A DNA stretch of 10,234 nucleotides, from positions 1 to 10,234 of the forward strand of contig JAJYHA010000056.1 in assembly GCA_021784995.1 (NCBI GenBank), read 5' to 3'. The stretch comes from Myxococcales bacterium (lineage in GTDB: Bacteria > Myxococcota > Myxococcia > Myxococcales > Anaeromyxobacteraceae). The translations under genes were made by a program, and so were the position numbers. Shown here one piece after another: positions 1 through 7,795 of the stretch (position 1 is the first letter of the stretch; every line of letters starts with the position of its first letter). The notes under the pieces were generated by a model. It did not search any database, had not been told where the DNA came from, and saw nothing but the letters and a program-made list of their open reading frames with translations.

Positions 1-56
1 CGTGGGCCCCGCCCTCCGCCCCGGTCAGCCGCCCGCGCGCCGCCCGGCCCGGGGCG

Positions 57-644
57 TCATCCCCCGCGCTTCAGCTCGACGAGGACCCGCTTCGCGATTG
101 CCTTGAGGGTGTCGAAGACTCCGACGCCGGTGGTCGCGACGGCCGGGAACTCGGGGACGTCGCGGGGGTTGAGCGCGAGGTGGAGCTCGTCGATCCCCAC
201 CGCCCCCGGCAGGTCGCGCTTGTTGTACTGGATGACGCAGGGAAGGCGGTCGAGGTCGTAGCCCTGCTCCGCAAGGTTGACGCGGAGGTTGTCGGCAGAC
301 TCGAGGTTCGCCTCCATGCGCTCGAGCTGCGAGTCGGCCACGAACACCACGCCGTCGACGCCCTTCAGGATCAGCTTGCGCGAGGCGTCGTAGAAGACCT
401 GGCCGGGGACGGTGTAGAGGTGGAAGCGGGTCTTGAAGCCGCGGATCTCGCCCAGCGAGAGCGGCAGGAAGTCGAAGAAGAGCGTCCGCTCCGTCTCCGT
501 GGCGAGGCTGATCATCTTCCCCTTCGACTCGGGGTTGGTGCGGGCGTAGACGAACTGGAGGTTGGTCGTCTTCCCGCACAGCCCGGGGCCGTAGTAGACG
601 ATCTTGCAGTTGATCTCCCGCGACCCGTAGTTGATGAAGCTCAT
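57..644 (-). CDS. mglA: MglA, small Ras-like polarity GTPase
   Basis: MglA is the cytosolic small GTPase that marks the leading pole in myxobacteria and controls motility and reversals, switched by its partner MglB. The 195-aa product has the same length as M. xanthus MglA and matches what I recall of it over long stretches. Visible motifs are the P-loop GPGLCGKT (residues 19-26), the switch I stretch around [11 protein letters not shown] (49-59), TVPGQ (78-82) and the base-recognition motif NKRD (141-144). TVPGQ carries Thr78 where canonical Ras proteins have the Asp of DxxG, which is typical of the MglA family, and it keeps Gln82. The ATG overlaps the mglB stop codon (ATGA, 4 nt), so translation is probably coupled. 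It is the last gene of the minus-strand series. Only 56 nt of GC-rich sequence follow before the window edge, with no gene visible there. Confidence 0.97.
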   Translation of the reverse strand: MSFINYGSREINCKIVYYGPGLCGKTTNLQFVYARTNPESKGKMISLATETERTLFFDFLPLSLGEIRGFKTRFHLYTVPGQVFYDASRKLILKGVDGVVFVADSQLERMEANLESADNLRVNLAEQGYDLDRLPCVIQYNKRDLPGAVGIDELHLALNPRDVPEFPAVATTGVGVFDTLKAIAKRVLVELKRGG

Positions 645-1126
645 GTGTGGTCGCCGAACAGGTGGTCGATGTCCTCGTCGGTGATCTCGGCGAAGGGGCT
701 CTGCGCCCCCGCGGCGGGCTGACGCCGCGCGATCGCGTCGAAGAGGCGCGCCAGCTCCTCGCCGGCCCGCTTGACCCGCAGCCGCACGAGCCCGAGCGAG
801 CTCCGGGCGTCGAAGACGACGACCAGCACCACCCGCCCGGCCACGATGCTCATGTGGAGCGACTCGCGCTCGCCCTCGTGGAACTGGGTGGGGAACTCCC
901 GCTCGCCCAGGAGCTTGGCGAGGCCGCCCATGGCGGCCACGTTCCCTGCGGTCAGCGACGCGAGCGAGGTCGTGTCGACGCCCTGGGCCTGGCCGCTGGA
1001 CGCGATGAGCTGCCCGTTCTTGTCGACCAGGAAGACGACCTTCGCGTTCGCGTCGCGCGTGAGCCGGTCGCAGATGGTCGAGATCTGCCGGAAGTCCTCG
1101 TCGTACATCACCAGGCCGGAGCTCAT
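641..1126 (-). CDS. mglB: MglB, roadblock/LC7 regulator of MglA
   Basis: MglB is the roadblock/LC7-fold protein that acts as GTPase-activating protein for MglA and sits at the lagging pole. The product has 161 aa. The roadblock core spans roughly residues 8-130 and includes the family-typical runs [20 protein letters not shown] (27-46), [20 protein letters not shown] (52-71) and [13 protein letters not shown] (108-120). An Ala/Gln-rich linker leads to a C-terminal acidic segment, [15 protein letters not shown] (143-157). The same kind of tail is present in M. xanthus MglB, where the C-terminal helix contributes to MglA binding. The ATG at 1126 has a GGGAG about 10 nt upstream; Met7 is a less likely alternative start. 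The gene overlaps mglA by 4 nt, and a 140-nt gap holding a hairpin and a possible promoter separates it from recR. Confidence 0.96.
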   Translation of the reverse strand: MSSGLVMYDEDFRQISTICDRLTRDANAKVVFLVDKNGQLIASSGQAQGVDTTSLASLTAGNVAAMGGLAKLLGEREFPTQFHEGERESLHMSIVAGRVVLVVVFDARSSLGLVRLRVKRAGEELARLFDAIARRQPAAGAQSPFAEITDEDIDHLFGDHT

Positions 1127-1159
1127 GGGCTGGCGCTCCCGGAGTGCAGGTCCCTCAGC

Positions 1160-1188
1160 CGAATACCAGCTAACCCCCGGCGAGGCAA
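1160..1188 (-). promoter_or_regulatory. candidate sigma70-type promoter for mglBA
   Basis: On the minus strand, TTGCCT (1188-1183) is followed after exactly 17 nt by TATTCG (1165-1160). That is 4/6 and 3/6 matches to TTGACA and TATAAT. Transcription would start near 1153 and give a leader of about 27 nt before the mglB ATG. The stretch 1160-1194 is less GC-rich than its surroundings and lies just past a strong hairpin behind recR, which fits a new transcription start. The match is by eye only. Confidence 0.4.
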
Positions 1189-1197
1189 ACAGTTGGC

Positions 1198-1227
1198 GCG
1201 CGCGCGGCGCGGGCCTCCCGCGCGCGC
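1198..1227 (-). terminator. GC-rich hairpin after recR, possible terminator
   Basis: A perfect 10-bp inverted repeat (GCGCGCGCGG at 1198-1207 and CCGCGCGCGC at 1218-1227) encloses a 10-nt loop. It begins 43 nt past the recR stop, and on the minus strand it is followed by CCAACTGTTTGCC, a weak T-rich stretch rather than a proper U tract. It may end or attenuate the dnaX-ebfC-recR transcript before mglBA. Alternating GC runs can form such repeats by chance in DNA this rich in G+C. Confidence 0.4.
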
Positions 1228-1270
1228 TCCCCGACTGCGCCCCGCGCGCACCGGACGGCCTCCCACGGCG

Positions 1271-1867
1271 CTACACCTCGCGCCGGCCGGCCAGCGCGCG
1301 CGCCAGCGTCACCTGGTCCGCGTACTCGAGGTCGCCGCCCATCGGGACCCCCTGCGCGATGCGGGTGACCCTGAGCCCGAGCGGCTTCAGGAGCTTCGCC
1401 AGGTAGAGCGCCGTCGCCTCTCCCTCGACGTCGGGGTTGGTGGCGAGCACCACCTCCTCGACGGGCGACCGCTCGAGGCGGAGCAACAGCTCGCGCACCT
1501 TCAGGTCGCCCGGCCCCACCCCGTCGAGCGGCGACAGGGCACCGTGCAGCACGTGGTAGCGGCCGCGGTACTCGTGCGTGCGCTCGATGGCGACCAGGTC
1601 CGGGACGCCCTCGACCACGCACACCGTCCGCCCGTCGCGCTGCGCGTCGGCGCAGATGGGGCACGGGTCGCGGTCCGTCAGCGTCTGGCAGGTCGAGCAG
1701 CAGCGCACGTCGCGGACCACGCCGGCGATCGCCGCGGCGAGCTCGCCGGCCAGCTCCGGGCCCGCCTCCAGGATGTGGAAGGCGAGCCGCTGGGCGGTCT
1801 TCTCCCCGATGCCGGGCAGCCGCGCCAGCTGCTGGACGAGGCGCGCGATGGGATCCGCGACCGCCAT
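1271..1867 (-). CDS. recR: RecR, recombination mediator protein
   Basis: RecR forms a ring-shaped clamp and, with RecO/RecF, loads RecA onto gapped or SSB-coated DNA in the cytosol. With the ATG at 1867 the product has 198 aa, the usual family length. Domains in order are a helix-hairpin-helix (LPGIGEKTAQRLAF, about residues 17-30), a four-cysteine zinc finger (CSTC ... CPIC, about 57-72), a Toprim domain with CVVEG (about 83-87) and NPDVEGEA (about 143-150), and a C-terminal QGVPMGGDLEYAD segment ending in LAGR. An in-frame GTG three codons upstream (1876) is an alternative start. I prefer the ATG because GGGGTGAG sits just before it and the N-terminus then matches homologues. recR lies 40 nt after ebfC in the conserved dnaX-ebfC-recR cluster. 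Confidence 0.97.
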   Translation of the reverse strand: MAVADPIARLVQQLARLPGIGEKTAQRLAFHILEAGPELAGELAAAIAGVVRDVRCCSTCQTLTDRDPCPICADAQRDGRTVCVVEGVPDLVAIERTHEYRGRYHVLHGALSPLDGVGPGDLKVRELLLRLERSPVEEVVLATNPDVEGEATALYLAKLLKPLGLRVTRIAQGVPMGGDLEYADQVTLARALAGRREV

Positions 1868-1907
1868 CGCGCTCACCCCGCCACGAGCCGTCGCGCGCAG
1901 GCGCGCA

Positions 1908-2273
1908 TCAGTAGGGCAGCCCCGGCACCTGGATCCCGCCGGTCGCCTTCTTGAGGTGCTCGTCCGCCGCCGCGCGCGCCTTCTCGGCGGCCGCGTTCAC
2001 GGCCGCGGCCACCAGGTCCTCCAGCATCGAGCGCTCGGCGGGGTCCACCTGCGGAGCACCCCCTCCGGCGGCCGGGGCCGCGAAGGACGCGAGGGCCCGC
2101 GGGTCGATCTCGAGCTTGAGGAGCGTGCAGCGGCCGTCCATCCTCACCTTGACCAGCCCCCCGCCGCTCTCGGCCTCGACCGAGACCTGGTCGAGCGAGC
2201 CGCGCGCCTGCTCCATCGCCTTCTCGAGCTTCCTCGCCTGCCGCATGAGGTGCTGGATGTCGAAGCCTGCCAT
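1908..2273 (-). CDS. ebfC: YbaB/EbfC family nucleoid-associated protein
   Basis: This family consists of small dimeric DNA-binding proteins, almost always encoded between dnaX and recR. Borrelia EbfC binds DNA and organises the nucleoid; the general role in other bacteria remains unsettled. The 121-aa product has the N-terminal amphipathic helix ([15 protein letters not shown], residues 8-22), the core [14 protein letters not shown] (35-48) and LEIDP (54-58), and the C-terminal helix [13 protein letters not shown] (83-95) with a Pro/Gly tail. Residues about 62-78 form an Ala/Gly/Pro-rich insertion that E. coli YbaB (109 aa) lacks. A GGGGGAGA Shine-Dalgarno directly before the ATG lies just past the dnaX stop, so ebfC is probably translated from the dnaX message (13-nt gap). 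Confidence 0.96.
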   Translation of the reverse strand: MAGFDIQHLMRQARKLEKAMEQARGSLDQVSVEAESGGGLVKVRMDGRCTLLKLEIDPRALASFAAPAAGGGAPQVDPAERSMLEDLVAAAVNAAAEKARAAADEHLKKATGGIQVPGLPY

Positions 2274-2286
2274 CGCCGTCTCCCCC

Positions 2287-4023
2287 TCACGACTCCTCGA
2301 CCCCGGGCGGGTCTCCGTCGAGGATCCGGACCGCGTCCTGGATGTTCGGGTGCGCCTTGGCGCGGGCGCGCGCCGCCGCCGACCGGGCCGCCCGCTCCGC
2401 CTGCTCGACCTCGGCGATGGAGCGCGCCGGCTCCGCGACGCCGGGCGCCTCGACGGCGTCGCCCGGCGCGCCGGGCACGATCGCCAGCCGCATGGGGCGC
2501 CCGAAGACGCGCGCGAAGATCGCCTCCACCTCGGCCCGGCGCCGCTCCAGCGACGTCAGGTGCATGCCGGGGGCGAGCCGGACCGAGACCTCGTTTTCGC
2601 CGAGCGCGAGCAGGGCCGCCTGCTTGAGCGCGCTGCCGAGCGCCGGGGAGGCCCTCTCGACGTCGGCCACCACCCCACGCCAACCCTCGACGGAGGGCGT
2701 CGCCGCCGCGGCTGCCGGGGACGAGCCGTCGGCGGGCGAGGCGCGCGGTCCCTCCGCGTGAGCGGGAGCGGGAGCGGTGGGGGCCGAGGGCGCTGCGGCA
2801 CGGGTGGGCGGCGCGGCCACCGACACGGGTGGAGCTCCGCGCGGCGCGGGAGCGGCGGTGAGCGGCCCCGAACCGGCGGGCGACGCCGCACCGCCGCCGA
2901 ACGCGTCGAGGCGCGCCAGGAGCTGCTCGACGTCGGCCCCCGGCGCGAGGAAGCACGCCCCGAGGAGCGCGACCTCGAGCGCGTAGCGAGGCTGGTCGGA
3001 CCGCTTCACGTCGGCCACGGCCCGCTGCGCCAGATCGAAGACGCGGGTGAGCTGCGCCGGCGCCGCCCCCTGGGCCTGGGCCACCACCTCGGCGCGGTCC
3101 GCGTCGGCGAGATCCATCGGCGCCTGCGGCACGAGCCGGGCCACCACCACGTTGCGCAGGTGGCGCACCAGCTCCTCCGCGACGCGCCGCATCTCCTGTC
3201 CGCGCGCGTGGAGCGCCGCGAGCTCCTGCAGCACCGCCGCGCCGTCCCGCCGGAGCACCGCGCCCGCGAGCCGCGCCACCGCGCCCGCGTCGACCGCGCC
3301 GACGGCCTCGGCCACGGCCGCGTCCTCGGCCACCTCCCCGCACGCCGCGCGCACCTGATCCAGCGTCGAGAGGGCGTCGCGCATGCCGCCCTCGGCGGCG
3401 CGCGCCACGAGCCCGAGGGCGCGATCGGAGATGGTGAGCCGCTCGGCCGTGGCCACCCGGCGGAGCTGGTCCACGATCTGCTGCTGCGTGAGGCGCCGGA
3501 AGTCGAAGCGCTGGCAGCGGGAGACGATCGTCTCCGGCACGCGGTGCACGTCGGTGGTGGCGAGCACGAACTTCACGTGGGGCGGCGGCTCCTCCAGCGT
3601 CTTGAGGAGCGCGTTGAAGGCGCCCGCCGAGAGCATGTGGACCTCGTCGATGACGAAGACCTTGAACCGGTCGCGCGCCGGGCGGTACTTCACCGCCTCG
3701 ACGATGTCGCGGACGTTGTCCACTCCGTTGTTGGAGGCGGCGTCGATCTCCACCACGTCCACGCAGCGGCCCTCGGCGATCTCGACGCAGGGCGCGCACG
3801 CACCGCACGGCTCGGCCGTCGGCCCGGTCGCGCAGTCGAGGCACTTCGCCACCAGCCGGGCGCAGGTGGTCTTCCCCACGCCTCGCGGCCCGGTGAAGAG
3901 GAAGGCGTGCGCCATCTGCCCGCTCTTCAGCGCGTTGGAGAGCGTGCGGACCACGTGCTCCTGGCCCGTCATCTCCCCGAAGCTCTGGGGGCGGTACTTG
4001 CGAGCGAGGACGAGGTAACCCAT
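2287..4023 (-). CDS. dnaX: DnaX, DNA polymerase III tau/gamma subunit
   Basis: DnaX is the AAA+ subunit of the clamp loader that places the sliding clamp on primed DNA and ties polymerase III cores together at the fork. The 578-aa product starts with the family-typical [13 protein letters not shown]. It has Walker A GPRGVGKT (45-52), the zinc cysteines C64, C73, C76 and C79, Walker B VIDEVH (124-129), the SRC arginine-finger motif (168-170) and sensor 2 around [12 protein letters not shown] (212-223). Domain III continues to about 375. An Ala/Pro/Gly-rich, probably disordered linker (376-446) leads to a C-terminal tau-type domain (447-578). I see no A-rich slippery run, so a short gamma form made by E. 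coli-type frameshifting is not evident. No strong Shine-Dalgarno precedes the ATG. The gene lies 62 nt after the SRP RNA. Confidence 0.98.
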   Translation of the reverse strand: MGYLVLARKYRPQSFGEMTGQEHVVRTLSNALKSGQMAHAFLFTGPRGVGKTTCARLVAKCLDCATGPTAEPCGACAPCVEIAEGRCVDVVEIDAASNNGVDNVRDIVEAVKYRPARDRFKVFVIDEVHMLSAGAFNALLKTLEEPPPHVKFVLATTDVHRVPETIVSRCQRFDFRRLTQQQIVDQLRRVATAERLTISDRALGLVARAAEGGMRDALSTLDQVRAACGEVAEDAAVAEAVGAVDAGAVARLAGAVLRRDGAAVLQELAALHARGQEMRRVAEELVRHLRNVVVARLVPQAPMDLADADRAEVVAQAQGAAPAQLTRVFDLAQRAVADVKRSDQPRYALEVALLGACFLAPGADVEQLLARLDAFGGGAASPAGSGPLTAAPAPRGAPPVSVAAPPTRAAAPSAPTAPAPAHAEGPRASPADGSSPAAAAATPSVEGWRGVVADVERASPALGSALKQAALLALGENEVSVRLAPGMHLTSLERRRAEVEAIFARVFGRPMRLAIVPGAPGDAVEAPGVAEPARSIAEVEQAERAARSAAARARAKAHPNIQDAVRILDGDPPGVEES

Positions 4024-4085
4024 GGCCGATCGGGAGAGGGATCGAGGTACCAGCTTTGACGGCCGAACGGAAGGGCGCCAGGGCG

Positions 4086-4194
4086 GAGCCGGCCCACAAT
4101 CCCCGGGCGCACGGAGGACCTCCTACCGTTGCTCCCTTCCGGGCCTGGCGGGGTTCGGGGGTCCCCACGTCGCCCGAGGATTCTGGGCCGGCTC
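4086..4194 (-). ncRNA. ffs: signal recognition particle RNA, 4.5S type (ffs)
   Basis: This is the RNA scaffold of the SRP, which binds Ffh and directs ribosomes making membrane proteins to FtsY. The minus strand contains CAGGCCCGGAAGGGAGCA (about 4147-4130), which matches the Ffh-binding apex of E. coli 4.5S RNA, including the GGAA tetraloop (4140-4137) and the AGCA side of the internal loop. The boundaries are set by an 11-bp perfectly complementary closing stem: GAGCCGGCCCA at the 5' end (4194-4184) and TGGGCCGGCTC at the 3' end (4096-4086). A second helix of CCTCGGGCG with CGCCCGGGG lies inside it. The length of about 109 nt fits the short bacterial class without an Alu domain. The ends could be off by a few bases. 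It sits 17 nt after a tRNA and upstream of dnaX, the same position as scr in Bacillus. Confidence 0.93.
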
Positions 4195-4211
4195 TCGACC
4201 TGACCAACGAC

Positions 4212-4304
4212 TGGCGGAGAGGGTGGGATTTGAACCCACGGTCCACCTTTTGGGCAGACACACGATTTCCAGTCGTGCTCCTTCAGCCGCTCGGACACCT
4301 CTCC
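4212..4304 (-). tRNA. tRNA-Ser (anticodon GGA), CCA encoded
   Basis: The minus strand folds as a class II tRNA with a long variable arm. The acceptor stem is GGAGAGG (4304-4298) with CCTCTCC (4222-4216), followed by discriminator G (4215) and an encoded CCA (4214-4212). The anticodon arm has stem CACGA/TCGTG and loop CTGGAAA, giving anticodon GGA, which reads UCC and UCU. The T arm GTGGG-TTCAAAT-CCCAC is fully paired. The total length is 93 nt with CCA. It closely resembles E. coli tRNA-Ser(GGA). Its 3' end is only 17 nt from the SRP RNA 5' end. Confidence 0.97.
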
Positions 4305-4333
4305 AACGTGGAACTGCGGGCACTTCGAACGAG

Positions 4334-4421
4334 CGGAGAGCGAGGGATTCGAACCCCCGGTACCGTTGCCGGTACACCTGATTTCGAGTCAGGCGCCTTC
4401 GACCAGCTCGGCCAGCTCTCC
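4334..4421 (-). tRNA. tRNA-Ser (anticodon CGA), CCA not encoded
   Basis: This is a class II tRNA on the minus strand. The acceptor stem is GGAGAGC (4421-4415) paired with GCTCTCC (4341-4335), followed by discriminator G (4334). The anticodon arm CCTGA-CTCGAAA-TCAGG gives anticodon CGA, which reads UCG, a favoured Ser codon in GC-rich genomes. The long variable arm GTACCGG-CAA-CGGTAC is well paired. The T arm GGGGG-TTCGAAT-CCCTC has one G-U pair. The bases after the discriminator are CTC, so CCA must be added by the nucleotidyltransferase, unlike in the next tRNA 29 nt downstream. The length is 88 nt without CCA. Confidence 0.97.
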
Positions 4422-4428
4422 GCGCGCC

Positions 4429-4457
4429 GATCTAGCCGATTTCCCGACGCCCGCCAA
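4429..4457 (-). promoter_or_regulatory. candidate promoter for the tRNA-Ser/SRP RNA unit
   Basis: On the minus strand TTGGCG (4457-4452) and TAGATC (4434-4429) are 17 nt apart. That is 3/6 or better at each box, and the second box ends 7 nt before the 5' end of tRNA-Ser(CGA). Between them lies GAAATCGG, one of the few AT-containing spots here. If used, transcription would start almost at the mature tRNA end. The match is weak, and read-through from tadA is an alternative. Confidence 0.3.
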
Positions 4458-4489
4458 GCCGTAATGCGGCCGGAGACGCACCGCACGGC
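4458..4489 (-). terminator. imperfect hairpin right after tadA
   Basis: Directly after the tadA stop, the minus strand reads GCCGT-GCGG, a loop, then CCGC-ATT-ACGGC. This pairs as 5 + 4 bp with a 3-nt bulge. No U tract follows; the next bases are TTGGCG, the possible -35 box of the tRNA promoter. It may be a weak or Rho-assisted end of the tadA transcript. Confidence 0.3.
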
Positions 4490-4942
4490 TCAGGAGCCTC
4501 GGCGGGCCCGAAAGAAGCCCTGGAGGAGCTCCCCGCATTCGGCGGCCCGGAGTCCCGACTCGACGGCGACCCGGTGGTTCAGGCGCGGGTCGGCGCAGAG
4601 GTTCATGAGCGACCTCACCGCTCCCGCCTTGGGGTCGGCGGCGCCGTAGAGGAGGCGATCGATCCGGGCCAGCACCAGGGCGCCCGCGCACATCGCGCAG
4701 GGCTCGAGCGTCACGATCAGGCTGACGCCCGTGAGCCGCCAGCGGCCGAGCGTCCGGGCCGCCTGCCGCAAGGCGAGCAGCTCGGCGTGGGCGGTCGGGT
4801 CGCGCGTCGCCTCGCGCCGGTTGGCGCCCCGGCCCACGACCGCGCCCTCGTGCAGGGCGACCGCGCCGACCGGGACCTCGCCCTCCGCCCCCGCGGCGCG
4901 GGCCAGCCGGAGCGCCTCCCGCATCGCCTCGTCGTCCGTCAT
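4490..4942 (-). CDS. tadA: TadA, tRNA-specific adenosine deaminase
   Basis: TadA converts the wobble adenosine A34 of tRNA-Arg(ACG) to inosine, so that one tRNA reads CGU, CGC and CGA; it works as a cytosolic homodimer. The 150-aa product has both deaminase signatures. HAE (52-54) supplies the zinc histidine and the catalytic glutamate, and PCAMC (81-85) supplies the two zinc cysteines. The flanking family runs EVPVGAV (22-28) and VTLEPCAMCAGALVLARI (77-94) are also present, as is the C-terminal EC.ELLQGFFR segment. The ATG gives the normal start MTDDEAMREAL. A longer open frame upstream antisense to other genes is not coding, since it reads through the radical SAM gene in another frame. No clear Shine-Dalgarno is seen. 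It lies 83 nt after the radical SAM gene and upstream of two Ser tRNAs, in the same neighbourhood as in Bacillus. Confidence 0.97.
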   Translation of the reverse strand: MTDDEAMREALRLARAAGAEGEVPVGAVALHEGAVVGRGANRREATRDPTAHAELLALRQAARTLGRWRLTGVSLIVTLEPCAMCAGALVLARIDRLLYGAADPKAGAVRSLMNLCADPRLNHRVAVESGLRAAECGELLQGFFRARRGS

Positions 4943-5006
4943 GGCGCCGCTGTACCACGACCCGGCTCCTGGCCGCACCGCCAGGGCCCCGGGGCCCACC
5001 CGCCGG

Positions 5007-5025
5007 GCGCCGGCCGGCGCGACGC

Positions 5026-5040
<15 letters not shown>
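5007..5040. repeat. GC-rich palindrome and 12-nt direct repeat
   Basis: A perfect 14-nt palindrome GCGCCGGCCGGCGC (5007-5020) lies between the radical SAM gene and tadA. The 12-mer GCCGGCCGGCGC occurs twice, at 5009-5020 and 5029-5040; the second copy lies inside the 3' end of the radical SAM gene. The copies could form a hairpin after that gene. I see no T tract, and chance is a real alternative at this GC content. Confidence 0.35.
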
Positions 5041-6810
<1,770 letters not shown>

Positions 6811-6876
6811 CGAGGCGGAACCCTAAGGCGGCGCCCGCGCCGGCGCCATCCCCGGCGCGCGGTCGGGGACGGCCCC

Positions 6877-6897
6877 GTATACAATCCGCCCCGGAGG
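6877..6897 (+). promoter_or_regulatory. AT-rich GTATAC element and Shine-Dalgarno in divergent gap
   Basis: The 91-bp gap between the divergent genes is almost pure G+C except for GTATACAAT (6877-6885), which contains TACAAT (5/6 to the -10 consensus). The GTATAC core is self-complementary, so it could serve as a -10 for either direction. No convincing -35 box is visible. On the plus strand GGAGG (6893-6897) lies 4 nt before the ATG at 6902; a start from this -10 would leave a leader of only about 10 nt, so the assignment is tentative. Confidence 0.35.
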
Positions 6898-6901
6898 CTC
6901 C

Positions 6902-7795
6902 ATGTACCGCACCCTCGCCACAGCCCTCGCCGGCGCCGCGGCCGCCCTGCTGCTCGCCCCGCCCGCCCTCGCCGACGACCCCGCCCCGGCCGACCCGCCG
7001 GGCGTCGACACCGCGGGGCTCACCCCGCCGCAGCTCGAGGTGCTGCGCCGGGTCCTGGCGGAGGAGTTCTGCTACTGCGGCTGCCCGCACACGCTCGACG
7101 GCTGCCTCCGGGAGCACGGCGCCTGCAAGCACGCGCCGCGGATGGCCCGGCTGGCCGTCCGCCTGGCCTCCCAGGGCGCGACGGTGGCCGACGTCCACCG
7201 CGTGCTGCGCGACTACTACTCGGGCTTCGATCGCCGCAAGCGTGCCCGGCTCGACGTGACGGACTTCGGCCCCCCCCTGGGCGACCCCGCCGCGCCGGTC
7301 GCGCTCGTCGAGTTCTCCGACTTCACCTGCCCCTTCTGCCAGCGCGTCAAGCCGGAGCTGGACCGGTTCGTGGAGGAGAACCGGGGGCGCGTCCGCCTCT
7401 ACTACAAGCCCTTCCCGATCGCCTCGCACGAGCACTCCATGGACGCGGCGCTGGCCGGCGAGTGGGCGCGTGACAGGGGCCTCTTCTGGAAGATGTACGA
7501 CCAGCTCTTCGCGCACCCGCACCAGCTCGCCCCGGGCGACCTGGCGGGCTACGCGGCGGGCATCGGGGGCGACCCGGACGATCTGGCCGCCGCGCTGCAG
7601 TCGGGCCACGACCGGGGGCGGGTCGAGGCCTCCCAGGCGGAGGGCCGTGCGGCCCGCATGACCGGCACCCCCACGCTCTACCTGAACGGCCACAAGCTGG
7701 AGCTGCCGTACGGCGACGACGTCCGCGAGGTGCTCCAGTTCGCGCTGGAGGACGAGGAGGAGTGGGCGAAGCGCGGGGGGTGGGAGCGAGATTGA
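6902..7795 (+). CDS. exported CYCGC-segment/DsbA-like thioredoxin protein
   Basis: This 297-aa protein is probably a periplasmic thiol-disulfide protein. Residues 1-24 form a signal peptide: basic N-terminus, Ala/Leu core, likely cleavage after ALA. The first domain (about 40-110) has a cysteine cluster, FCYCGC (56-61) with C68 and C75, resembling the PCYCGC-type motif of small exported proteins. The second domain (about 118-285) is a DsbA/Thioredoxin_4 fold with active site CPFC (143-146) in EFSDFTCPFCQ, the YYKPFP strand (167-172) and the cis-Pro loop TGTPTLYLNG (254-263, Pro257). A charged tail ends EEEWAKRGGWERD. Whether it oxidises, reduces or isomerises is not visible; the Cys cluster might bind metal or relay electrons. 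A GGAGG lies 4 nt before the ATG. The end overlaps or abuts the next gene, so the two are probably co-translated. Confidence 0.88.
   Translation: MYRTLATALAGAAAALLLAPPALADDPAPADPPGVDTAGLTPPQLEVLRRVLAEEFCYCGCPHTLDGCLREHGACKHAPRMARLAVRLASQGATVADVHRVLRDYYSGFDRRKRARLDVTDFGPPLGDPAAPVALVEFSDFTCPFCQRVKPELDRFVEENRGRVRLYYKPFPIASHEHSMDAALAGEWARDRGLFWKMYDQLFAHPHQLAPGDLAGYAAGIGGDPDDLAAALQSGHDRGRVEASQAEGRAARMTGTPTLYLNGHKLELPYGDDVREVLQFALEDEEEWAKRGGWERD

Noticed and set aside
41..56. Short GC stem after mglA as a terminator
   Set aside because: Only a 5-bp stem with a GC loop and no T tract, indistinguishable from background.
1951..4059. A 702-aa open frame on the plus strand opposite ebfC and dnaX
   Set aside because: It mirrors the codon pattern of the real minus-strand genes. 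Its product is a low-complexity Arg/Ala/His/Gly string without recognisable domains, a common artefact at this GC content.
4024..4085. A leader peptide or riboswitch between the SRP RNA and dnaX
   Set aside because: The 62-nt gap shows neither a short frame with a ribosome binding site nor a convincing conserved fold.
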